Source of the DNA: Calothrix membranacea FACHB-236
Lineage (GTDB): Bacteria > Cyanobacteriota > Cyanobacteriia > Cyanobacteriales > Nostocaceae
Length of the DNA stretch: 64,000 bases
Assembly (NCBI RefSeq): GCF_014696315.1
Contig: NZ_JACJPX010000032.1
Span: 1 to 64,000 of the forward strand
Direction of reading: 5' to 3'
The translations under genes and the position numbers were made by a program. Numbering within the stretch: the stretch's first letter is position 1; the number at the start of each line of letters is the position of its first letter. The notes under the pieces were generated by a model. The model had not been told where the DNA came from, did no database searches, and saw only the letters and a list, made by a program, of their open reading frames with translations. This document shows positions 57,224 to 64,000 of the stretch, in pieces.

Positions 57224-57433
57224 TTAACCGGAATTGCGTTGTTGTTGACGCAGACGCTGTAGTTCTGGAAAGTTACTTAAATCGTCTATGGTTTGTGGTG
57301 CTGGAAATATTTCACTACTTTCCGATTTAAATCTATCTAGATAAACTTGAAAAGCTTCCTCATCTTCCCTGTGTTCTAGGATATATTTCCGCAATTCAGC
57401 ACGGTTCATTGATATAAAATCCGGTTTGCTCAT
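57224..57433 (-). CDS. DUF6887 family small protein
   Basis: 69 residues from ATG 57433, overlapping the stop of the preceding gene in ATGA; an upstream in-frame ATG at 57445 is an alternative. The sequence KPDFISMNRAELRKYILEHR with the following EDEEAFQVYLDRF is typical of small proteins annotated DUF6887 in cyanobacteria, almost always downstream of a DUF6888 gene, as here. Soluble, acidic helices in the first half, Gln/Arg-rich C-terminus. The coupled layout resembles a toxin-antitoxin pair, but no function is established to my knowledge. Confidence 0.8.
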   Translation of the reverse strand: MSKPDFISMNRAELRKYILEHREDEEAFQVYLDRFKSESSEIFPAPQTIDDLSNFPELQRLRQQQRNSG

Positions 57434-57618
57434 AAATATCTCCATTTCCCGTTTGGGTAAATTAAAATTTCAGTTTCCTCTCCAGCTAAAATGACAACAT
57501 CTTTTGTGCGCTCATCTATCCGAATTAAATATATTGGTAGATACATCTTAGTTGCCCAATAGCCAAGAATAAAACAAGTTCGCATTTGTTCTTGGGTTGG
57601 GATGAATTTTTCAGACAA
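57430..57618 (-). CDS. DUF6888 family small protein
   Basis: 62 residues. TTG start at 57618 with a GGAGGAGGAG Shine-Dalgarno stretch six bases upstream, an unusually strong site. The text PTQEQMRTCFILGYWATKMY then LPIYLIRIDERTKDVVILAG and IYPNGKWRYL is the DUF6888 pattern, a compact beta-rich protein. Its stop TGA overlaps the start of the DUF6887 gene (ATGA), so translation of the two is probably coupled. Function unknown. Confidence 0.8.
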   Translation of the reverse strand: MSEKFIPTQEQMRTCFILGYWATKMYLPIYLIRIDERTKDVVILAGEETEILIYPNGKWRYL

Positions 57619-57665
57619 TCACTTCTCCTCCTCCCCTAGTTTCGTTGTTAGATACTGATTCTCTA

Positions 57666-58514
57666 CTAACTCACCCGCCGTTTAAAAATAATCATTTCAT
57701 TCCCCACTACTGGATTTCGCGCTACCAGCCTATCTTGAAAATCAATCACCTCTAAATGGCTGAAATCTAGTTCTTGAGAGCGTTGTAAAATATCTGCTGC
57801 AAGTTGATTCTGTTGGGTTTCGCTGAGAGTATACCAATCGTCACTAATTTTGACAGTTAAGTTACTAGTCCGAAAATTGGCTTGAATTGATTTTATAAGT
57901 CCAGAAGCAACGCGATCGCTAATTTCCGCTACTTGATTTTCGATTGCTGCAATTAAAACTTGCTCGGGTGTCAATTGCACAGCTGGCGTAGGCGTAGGTT
58001 CTGGTGTTGGTTCCGGTGTTGGTTCTGGTGTTGGCGTTGGTTCTATTTCTGGTTCCGGTGGCGGAACTTCTGCTGATGGCGAAGGCGTAATTTCTTCTGG
58101 TGCTGGGGTTTCTGGTGTGGCGGACTCTGGCGGAGGTGGAGTAGTTATCGTTGGTGCTGGAACCTCTTCAGCCGGAGGTGCGATCGCAACTTCAGCAGGC
58201 TTATTCGTAAACAAGCTAGTAGTTGTCCACACTAAAACCACAGCAATACTAGCAATAATCCCTGTTAAAGCTGTATCAGACAACTTTGCAGACAAATTCG
58301 CTGGTAAAAAATTGCGGACTTTAACCAGCAATCCACCCCAAAAACCAAGAGTTTCCTCGGTTCCCGGTGGCGGTGCTGTTTCTAGCTTCACCACCGCCGT
58401 TTCTAACAGCCTAATTGTCCCCCTGAGAAATTGGATAATAGCAGACTTCCAAATAGGCTGGTTTCTCTGGTAAGGTCTTTGGGGACGTTGTGATTTCGGA
58501 TTGTCTTGCGACAT
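57666..58514 (-). CDS. Hypothetical single-span membrane protein with Pro/Thr-rich linker
   Basis: 282 residues. The N-terminal 85 residues are basic and cytoplasmic (SQRPQRPYQRNQPIWKSAII, LSAKLSDTALTGI). One membrane helix (about 85-105; IIASIAVVLVWTTTSLF) leads into a Pro/Glu/Thr-rich spacer with PEPTPEPTPEP-type repeats (about 110-180). A compact C-terminal domain (about 185-282; PEQVLIAAIENQVAEISDRV, IKISDDWYTLSETQ) would lie outside the membrane. No enzyme motif is visible. The layout is like an envelope-spanning protein, but I do not recognise the family. The spacer codons are GGTGTTGGTTCC repeats on the plus strand. Confidence 0.7.
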   Translation of the reverse strand: MSQDNPKSQRPQRPYQRNQPIWKSAIIQFLRGTIRLLETAVVKLETAPPPGTEETLGFWGGLLVKVRNFLPANLSAKLSDTALTGIIASIAVVLVWTTTSLFTNKPAEVAIAPPAEEVPAPTITTPPPPESATPETPAPEEITPSPSAEVPPPEPEIEPTPTPEPTPEPTPEPTPTPAVQLTPEQVLIAAIENQVAEISDRVASGLIKSIQANFRTSNLTVKISDDWYTLSETQQNQLAADILQRSQELDFSHLEVIDFQDRLVARNPVVGNEMIIFKRRVS

Positions 58515-58649
58515 GGAACTTTCACCAAGAGCAACGAATCAAATAAAAATCAAATACATTATTGAGCAATGCAGCTTCTTCTGCCTTAATGTATCACTTC
58601 ATTGTCCATTGCTCAGGCGAAACTCACTAGTTGTGGAAATTAACCATTT

Positions 58650-59564
58650 ATGAACCTAAAACGCCGTCGATTTTTATTTTTAAGTAGCCTTGGTTTTGTT
58701 GGTACAGGATTAACCTGGATATTAACTCGGCAAAATAGTCAAAGTGCTGATTTAGCTCAAGCAGAAACAGCGATCGCAGCTAATCCACCCAAAAAAGACT
58801 TACTACTCCGTTTTGTCTCAGTTGCAGATACAGGTACAGGTGCAAAAGGACAATACGCTGTAGCTAGAGCAATGACTAATTATCACAAAAAAAATCTTTA
58901 TAATTTAGTCGTTTTAGCCGGAGATAATATTTATAACAACGGTGAAATTGAAAAAATTGCAGATGTATTTGAGCGTCCTTATAAAGATTTACTCAAGCAA
59001 GGTGTGAAATTTCAAGCTTGTTTAGGTAATCATGATATTCGCACTGACAACGGCGATCCACAAGTTAAATACCCCGGCTTTAATATGAAGGGACGTTACT
59101 ATACATTTAGCCGAGGAAATGTACAATTTTTTGCTTTAGATACTAACGGTAATGCTGACTGGGAAAATCAGCTACCCTGGTTAGAAAAACAATTAAGCCT
59201 CAGCAAAGCTACTTGGAAAGTAGTATTTGGACATCATCCCATTTATGCATCGGGAGCCTATGGTAGTAATCCCGATTTTATTAAAACTTTCACGCCTTTA
59301 TTTCAAAAATACGGCGTACAACTTTATATCAACGGTCATGAACACCATTATGAACGTACCCGCTCAATTAACAGCACAACTTATTTAATATGTGGCGCAG
59401 GTGCAGGTAATCGTCCTGTAGGTAAAAATGAGTGGACAGAATACTCGACTAGCAATTTAAGTTTTGCCGCCTATGAAGTCTATGCAGATAGGATAGAAAT
59501 CAGCGGTATTGGCACTGATAACCAAGTGTTTGATAGGGGAGTAATTCAGTTAAAATCAGCTTAA
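58650..59564 (+). CDS. Tat-exported metallophosphoesterase (purple acid phosphatase-like)
   Basis: 304 residues. It begins MNLKRRRFLFLSSLGFVGTG, a twin-arginine signal peptide with hydrophobic core. The calcineurin-like catalytic domain has its five metal-site blocks in order: VADTGTG, LAGDNIYNNG, LGNHDIR, VFGHHPIYASG and INGHEHHYER. The pattern (GDN, GNHD, GHHP, GHEHHYER) is close to purple acid phosphatases, so it probably releases phosphate from organic esters in the periplasm. The D-x-H of block 1 is D-x-G here. No pho-box was searched. It stands alone between divergent and same-strand neighbours. Confidence 0.9.
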   Translation: MNLKRRRFLFLSSLGFVGTGLTWILTRQNSQSADLAQAETAIAANPPKKDLLLRFVSVADTGTGAKGQYAVARAMTNYHKKNLYNLVVLAGDNIYNNGEIEKIADVFERPYKDLLKQGVKFQACLGNHDIRTDNGDPQVKYPGFNMKGRYYTFSRGNVQFFALDTNGNADWENQLPWLEKQLSLSKATWKVVFGHHPIYASGAYGSNPDFIKTFTPLFQKYGVQLYINGHEHHYERTRSINSTTYLICGAGAGNRPVGKNEWTEYSTSNLSFAAYEVYADRIEISGIGTDNQVFDRGVIQLKSA

Positions 59565-59669
59565 TTCCTGGCTTGATAATTAGATGTAGGGTGGGCAATG
59601 CCCACCAAATGAATTATATCCAGCGTTATATACTAAACGGCATCATCTTCAGTTTTCAAGGCATAGTTT

Positions 59670-59963
59670 ATGATTCTTGAGGCAGTTATGCTTCATGTCA
59701 AACCTGGGATGGAATCAGAATTTGAATCTTCGTTCAAAACAGCTTCCAAGATTATTACATCAATGAATGGTTATTTATCTCATGAACTTCATCGCTGCAT
59801 CGAAGTTAATGGTAAATATCTCTTACTTGTGAGATGGGAAACTTTAGAATCTCATACTGTGGGATTTAGAGGTTCTGCTGAATATCAAGAGTGGAAAAAA
59901 TTGCTGCACCATTTTTATGAGCCGTTTCCCACTGTTGAACATTTTGAGGAGGTGGAAATTTAA
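59670..59963 (+). CDS. Antibiotic biosynthesis monooxygenase (ABM) domain protein
   Basis: 97 residues, one ABM/dimeric alpha-beta barrel domain: MILEAVMLHVKPGMESEFES, then ASKIITSMNGYLSHELHRC, LLLVRWETLESHTVGFRGSA, EYQEWKKLLHHFYEPFPTVE. Members act on small quinones or heme-like substrates, or scavenge reactive compounds; the role of this single-domain cyanobacterial form is unknown. Start ATG 59670. A GTGGGCAATGCCCA palindrome-like repeat lies in the upstream spacer near 59590. Confidence 0.9.
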   Translation: MILEAVMLHVKPGMESEFESSFKTASKIITSMNGYLSHELHRCIEVNGKYLLLVRWETLESHTVGFRGSAEYQEWKKLLHHFYEPFPTVEHFEEVEI

Positions 59964-60094
59964 TTTATATAACCATAAATATTCAGCCATTTTTAAATAC
60001 AACTGAAATTATTCACTAAAATTTTCAGGTGCGCTGCGCGACAACACACCCTACATTGAATAATTACGAATTACAAATTACGAATTACGAATTA

Positions 60095-62410
60095 TTAATC
60101 TAATTTTTGTAGCTGTGCTACTCTGGGGTCAATAATTTTTTGTCCCAAATTAGCAAATTTAATTGCTACAGAAAGCTTGTGTCCATCCCCAAATACATGA
60201 GTAATTTCACCTACTCCAAAAGATTTATGTAATACTTTATCTCCTACTTGCCAATTCTGCTTACCATTACCATTAGTAGCAGCAGGTTTAGTATAGGTTT
60301 GACGACCTCTGCGACCACTAGCTAATAATTCTTCTGGTAACTCATCCAAAAATTGCGATCGCACTGCGGGTTCACGCGAACCGTAAAGCCGACGTTCACG
60401 AGCGTGTGATAAATATAACCTCTCTTGGGCGCGAGTAATTCCTACGTAACACAAACGGCGTTCTTCTTCTAAAGATGCGGGGTCACTTAAGGAACGGTAG
60501 CCAGGAAATAGTCCTTGTTCCAATCCCACCAAAAAGACTACAGGAAATTCTAACCCTTTAGAAGCGTGCAAAGTCATCAAAGAAACTGCTGTTTTTCCTT
60601 CTTTTAAATTATCTAAATCGGAACTTAAAGCAGTACTTTGTAAGAAGCCTTGTAGGGTAGCATCTTCGTTTTCTTCTTGGAATTGCAGTACAGCGTTGTA
60701 AAGTTCTTGGACGTTTTGAATTCTGTCTTGAGATTCGTCTGTACCCTGACTGAGCAAGTCTTGCACATAACCAGAGTCTTCTAGTATACCTTGGACAATT
60801 TCTGCTGCTGGCATAGTACCGATTTCGCCTTGCCAACGGCTAATCATTTCTGCAAAGCCTTTGACCGATTTTGTACCCCGTCCAGCTAAGGTATTCACAG
60901 ATGTCTCATCAGACAATATTTCCCATAGAGTTGTCCCTAGTTGCTGGGAAGCATTAAGTAAAGCATCTATTGTGGTTTTGCCAATACCGCGCCGAGGAGT
61001 ATTAATAACTCGTAACAAACTTACAGTATCCGCAGGATTTGCGATCGCTCTTAAATAAGCGATAACATCTTTGATTTCTTTGCGATCATAAAATCTCATT
61101 CCCCCCACAACTGTGTAAGGAATTTGATATTTCACCAAAAGTTCTTCAAAGGGGCGAGATTGGGCGTTGGTACGATAAAGTATGGCAAAACTACCCCAGT
61201 TTAACTCGGGGTTTTGATATTCTAAAGAGCGAATTTGATTAATAATAAACTCGGCTTCATCTAGTTCATTATCTGCTTTGTGACAATAAATTTGCTCACC
61301 TGCGCCTCGCGTTGGTCTGAGGACTTTATCAATTCTTTGGGTATTATTTTCAATTAGTTCATTAGCCGCTTGCAGAATGTTTTCACACGAGCGATAGTTC
61401 TCTTCCAACTTCACCATTGTTCTGGTATCGTCATCCTGCAAACCATCACCAAAATCATTCTGAAACTCTAGCAAGATAGTGAAGTCAGCCATTCTAAACG
61501 AGTAGATTGATTGGTCTGCATCACCCACAACAAACACTGAGCGATTTTGCCAATTCCATTCACTCTTTCTATCTTCGCCATTTGTCACTAATAGTCGAAT
61601 TAGGTCATACTGAGTGCGGTTAGTATCTTGATATTCATCAACTAAAATATGGCAGAATTTGCGATGCCAATAACCTAATACCTGTTCATTTTGCTGAAAT
61701 AATCTAGTAGGAATCAGAATTAAATCATCAAAATCAAGGGCATTATTTTGTGCCAACCTATCTTGATAGGAATTATAAACTTGAGCAATTACCCGTCCGC
61801 GATAATTTGGCTGCTCTTGTTCAAACTGTTGGGGTGATAATCCTTGGTTTTTAGCGTTACTAATCGCATAACGCACCGAACGATGGTCAAATTTCTTATC
61901 GTCTAAATTTAGCTGTTTGGTAACGATATCCTTAATCAGGCTTTGAGCATCAGATTCATCAAAAATCGAGAAATTCTTATTCCACCGCCGACCTTTTTCG
62001 TCTTGGTACTTCTCAATATCAAACCGCAGAATGCGAGAAAACAGACTGTGAAAAGTACCGCACCATAAATCTTTGATGGTGTCGCGGTAAACTTGCGATC
62101 GCAGTTGCGTCTGTTGATATTCCGTCAACAAATCAAACTTAGTTCCGTGTTGTTTGATGGCTTCTTCTTCTGCAAACAGCTTTTGAATCCGTTCTTTCAT
62201 TTCCCTAGCGGCTTTATTTGTGAAAGTCACCGCTAAAATATTTTCGGGAGCTACACGATGTTTAAGAATCAGGTTAGCAATCCGATAAGTCAACGCGCGT
62301 GTTTTACCGGAACCTGCACCAGCCACAACTAGCAGCGGGCCGCAGTAATGTTCTACGGCTTGACGTTGGCTGGGGTTAAGATGGCTGAGAAAGTCAATAG
62401 TTGTGGTCAT
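60095..62410 (-). CDS. pcrA: ATP-dependent DNA helicase, UvrD/PcrA type
   Basis: 771-residue superfamily 1A 3'-5' helicase for repair and replication restart. Motifs in order: Q-motif LNPSQRQAVEH, Walker A VVAGAGSGKTRALTYRI, VTFTNKAAREMKERI (Ia), DEYQDTN (II), GDADQSIYSFR (III), NYRSCENIL (IV), SLMTLHASKGLEFPVVFLVG (V) and EEERRLCYVGITRAQERLYL (VI). The C-terminus ends with the PcrA/UvrD Tudor-like tail, WQVGDKVLHKSFGVGEI and VAIKFANLGQKIIDPRVAQL. Length and domain layout are typical. Stand-alone gene; divergent from the ParDE pair. Confidence 0.95.
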   Translation of the reverse strand: MTTTIDFLSHLNPSQRQAVEHYCGPLLVVAGAGSGKTRALTYRIANLILKHRVAPENILAVTFTNKAAREMKERIQKLFAEEEAIKQHGTKFDLLTEYQQTQLRSQVYRDTIKDLWCGTFHSLFSRILRFDIEKYQDEKGRRWNKNFSIFDESDAQSLIKDIVTKQLNLDDKKFDHRSVRYAISNAKNQGLSPQQFEQEQPNYRGRVIAQVYNSYQDRLAQNNALDFDDLILIPTRLFQQNEQVLGYWHRKFCHILVDEYQDTNRTQYDLIRLLVTNGEDRKSEWNWQNRSVFVVGDADQSIYSFRMADFTILLEFQNDFGDGLQDDDTRTMVKLEENYRSCENILQAANELIENNTQRIDKVLRPTRGAGEQIYCHKADNELDEAEFIINQIRSLEYQNPELNWGSFAILYRTNAQSRPFEELLVKYQIPYTVVGGMRFYDRKEIKDVIAYLRAIANPADTVSLLRVINTPRRGIGKTTIDALLNASQQLGTTLWEILSDETSVNTLAGRGTKSVKGFAEMISRWQGEIGTMPAAEIVQGILEDSGYVQDLLSQGTDESQDRIQNVQELYNAVLQFQEENEDATLQGFLQSTALSSDLDNLKEGKTAVSLMTLHASKGLEFPVVFLVGLEQGLFPGYRSLSDPASLEEERRLCYVGITRAQERLYLSHARERRLYGSREPAVRSQFLDELPEELLASGRRGRQTYTKPAATNGNGKQNWQVGDKVLHKSFGVGEITHVFGDGHKLSVAIKFANLGQKIIDPRVAQLQKLD

Positions 62411-62731
62411 GGATAGGCCAAAGCGACTGGGCAGAGAATTGCTTATTTTGAGAGTATCGTACTCAACGCATATTATTCTAGGCTATTCAAATATCTCAAT
62501 TTGACTTTGCTGAATTTCCGTATCAAAATCTTACTCTGCTATTCTTTTCCGCCTTAAGTCACGATTTACACTTGCAAGTGCTTGCAAGTGCTTGAAACTG
62601 CTCGTAACTGACTCTAAAGCTTTGGGGAATTTTAATACTGGGGTTCAACTGCCAGAATCCAGTTTACATCTATGGTGTCACAGGGAAGTAGAGAGATAGA
62701 TATAATAACAGAAAAAGTAAAATTTCCACTT

Positions 62732-62998
62732 ATGAATATCAACCTAAAACCAGAAGAAGAAAAATTTATTCAAGGTAAGTTGGAAACTGGTAAATATGCA
62801 ACTGCATATGAAGTAATTGTAGAAGCGTTACAACTGCTAGAAGCAAGAGACAAGCATTATGAAAAATGGGTAGAAGAAACCCGTGAAAAAGTCACAATTG
62901 GCATAGCACAGCTTGAGCAAGGAGAAGGAATAGACGGAGAAATTGTGATTGCTAGATTGCAAGAGAAACTTCGTCAAGCTCGCGATCGCCAAGCATGA
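62732..62998 (+). CDS. ParD-type antitoxin
   Basis: 88 residues from ATG 62732; an upstream in-frame start at 62672 adds a non-matching stretch. MNINLKPEEEKFIQGKLETG followed by KYATAYEVIVEALQLLEARD is the ribbon-helix-helix DNA-binding pattern of the ParD/CC2985 family, and the helical C-terminus (RLQEKLRQARDRQA) would wrap the toxin. Its last codons overlap the toxin start in ATGA. It probably represses its own operon, as known for ParDE systems; I see no obvious operator by eye. Confidence 0.88.
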   Translation: MNINLKPEEEKFIQGKLETGKYATAYEVIVEALQLLEARDKHYEKWVEETREKVTIGIAQLEQGEGIDGEIVIARLQEKLRQARDRQA

Positions 62999-63300
62999 GT
63001 AACTATATAATTTCTCCTGCAGCTATTCAAGATTTAGATGAGATTGCTGATTATTTTGCAAGTCGTAATTTAGATGCAGGCGATCGCTTTGTCAATTCTT
63101 TTGCAGAAAAGTGCAAAAATTTATCTAAATATCCCAATATGGGGCGTAGTTATGCCGATATAGAATCATCATTACGAGGCATTCCCCTTGATGGTTATAT
63201 TATTCTTTACCGCGTGATTACCGACGGAATAGAAATCGTGCGTGTAATAAGCGGATATCGCAATTTGAAATCGCTGTTTTCGGAATCTGATGATGATTGA
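62995..63300 (+). CDS. ParE/RelE-family toxin
   Basis: 101 residues of the RelE/ParE superfamily: MSNYIISPAAIQDLDEIADY, CKNLSKYPNMGRSYADIESS, LRGIPLDGYIILYRVITDGI, EIVRVISGYRNLKSLF. The short beta-strand core and the terminal helix with hydrophobic residues are typical of ParE, which poisons DNA gyrase, but RelE-type mRNA cleavage cannot be excluded. The ATGA overlap with the antitoxin gene indicates coupled translation. Its length is normal, with no disruption. Confidence 0.88.
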   Translation: MSNYIISPAAIQDLDEIADYFASRNLDAGDRFVNSFAEKCKNLSKYPNMGRSYADIESSLRGIPLDGYIILYRVITDGIEIVRVISGYRNLKSLFSESDDD

Positions 63301-63352
63301 TTAAGTCCATTTCTACGATAAACCTCTACAAGTTTACGCATCACACTTTAAC

Positions 63353-64000
63353 TTAGTCTTGCACAGTTAAAGGTAAGCGTACAGTAAAAGTAGAACCAAC
63401 TCCCAACTGACTTTTTACCATAATTTCTCCGCCCATCATTTGACAAAAATGACGGCTAATTGCTAGCCCTAAACCAGTACCACCATACTTTTTCGTAGTT
63501 GATGTATCACCTTGAATAAAAGGTTGAAATAACTGCTTTTGTTGACTTTGCGACATCCCAATTCCTGTATCGCTCACCGTAAAACTAATAAAGCCAAAAG
63601 GAGCTTCGGGGACAAACTCTTCCTTTTCGTTTTTAACTGTGAGCGTAACTTTACCATTTGTAGTAAATTTGGCAGCATTACTTAACAGATTTAACAACAC
63701 TTGCCGCATCCTTGTTTGATCGGCATACATTGTACCCAGTTTTTCGTCATAATCTATTTCTAAAATATTGCCGTTTTTCTCAACAGCAGGTCTAACTGTC
63801 AAAACGACATTATTAATTAGTGTGGCAATTTCAAATGTCTCCGGGTAAAGAGTCATTTTCCCCGCTTCAATTTTAGATAAGTCGAGGATGTCATTTATTA
63901 GTTCTAATAAATGTCTGCCAGCAGCATTAATTGTTTCTAGGTCGGTGATAAAATCTCCCGATAAACTTAAATCTGTAGCATCATCTTGTAGCAATTGGCT
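63353..64000 (-). CDS. Histidine kinase, C-terminal part (runs off right edge)
   Basis: On the minus strand the frame is open from the window edge (SQLLQDDATD...), so the gene starts outside; no start codon is in the window. Visible is the end of the HisKA dimerisation region (HLLELINDILDLSKIEAGKM) and a complete HATPase domain: N-box RMRQVLLNLLSNAAKFTTNG, G1 SDTGIGM, and GGTGLGLAISRHFCQMMGGE. It ends TVRLPLTVQD with no receiver domain attached. The missing N-terminal sensor cannot be described. It lies just downstream of the ParE toxin gene, on the opposite strand. Confidence 0.92.
   Translation of the reverse strand, partial: SQLLQDDATDLSLSGDFITDLETINAAGRHLLELINDILDLSKIEAGKMTLYPETFEIATLINNVVLTVRPAVEKNGNILEIDYDEKLGTMYADQTRMRQVLLNLLSNAAKFTTNGKVTLTVKNEKEEFVPEAPFGFISFTVSDTGIGMSQSQQKQLFQPFIQGDTSTTKKYGGTGLGLAISRHFCQMMGGEIMVKSQLGVGSTFTVRLPLTVQD

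Overview
The window looks like chromosomal DNA of a filamentous, probably heterocyst-forming cyanobacterium (Nostocales; Nostoc/Calothrix/Tolypothrix type). The evidence is the gene set (ndhH, psbQ, GUN4, cyanobacterial hemJ, a flv4-2 operon, cofG, Hstk-type Ser/Thr-histidine kinases), very frequent GCGATCGC (HIP1-like) sites, AT-rich spacers full of heptamer-like short repeats (TTGGTAA, GGGCATT, CCCATTA types), and several families of small inverted-repeat elements. The genus is an inference.

Region by region. 1-9.6 kb, all minus strand, is a signalling island: a sensor histidine kinase cut off just after its H-box by what looks like the end of an IS701-type element leaving the window at base 1, a short remnant of a Ser/Thr-histidine kinase gene, an intact Cache/HAMP histidine kinase, and an intact 1805-residue Ser/Thr kinase-ATPase-GAF-histidine kinase. 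9.9-22.5 kb is housekeeping and accessory: lipoprotein-type Mn superoxide dismutase, icd, GUN4, a sugar-type ABC ATPase, cofG, a LuxR-type regulator, a secreted EndoU-like protein and ndhH. 22.5-27.3 kb is mostly spacer plus a secreted metzincin protease and an unlisted 32-residue membrane peptide. 27.3-31.5 kb is the flv4 - sll0218-like - flv2 operon of flavodiiron proteins. 32-40 kb holds ung, the small RNA Yfr1 (found from its hairpin / CCTCACACC / terminator architecture), a DUF6671 protein, hemJ, a DUF4082 protein, a broken serine hydrolase, an alpha/beta hydrolase without the usual nucleophile, a ThiO-like oxidase and psbQ. 40-50 kb has a minisatellite, a polysaccharide deacetylase, a DUF5009 membrane protein, two Uma2 nucleases, glutathione-dependent formaldehyde dehydrogenase, avtA and rimM. 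50.4-57.2 kb is a plus-strand central-carbon cluster: phosphoketolase, gap1, pyruvate kinase, transaldolase, closed by a clear terminator. 57.2-64 kb has a coupled DUF6888-DUF6887 pair, a Pro-rich membrane protein, a Tat-exported phosphoesterase, an ABM-domain protein, pcrA/uvrD helicase, a ParDE toxin-antitoxin pair, and the C-terminal half of another histidine kinase running off the right edge.

How the genes fit together. The flv4-2 operon, psbQ, ndhH, hemJ, GUN4 and sodA all serve photosynthetic electron flow, tetrapyrrole supply and oxidative-stress protection. The xfp-gap1-pyk-tal cluster serves sugar catabolism through the phosphoketolase, lower glycolytic and pentose-phosphate routes. 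No phage, CRISPR array, secondary-metabolite cluster or tRNA was seen. I did not find a convincing new multi-gene defence system. The less ordinary items are the IS-broken kinase next to kinase debris, the secreted EndoU-like protein, the 32-residue membrane peptide, the 21-bp minisatellite followed by a terminator, and several MITE-like families.
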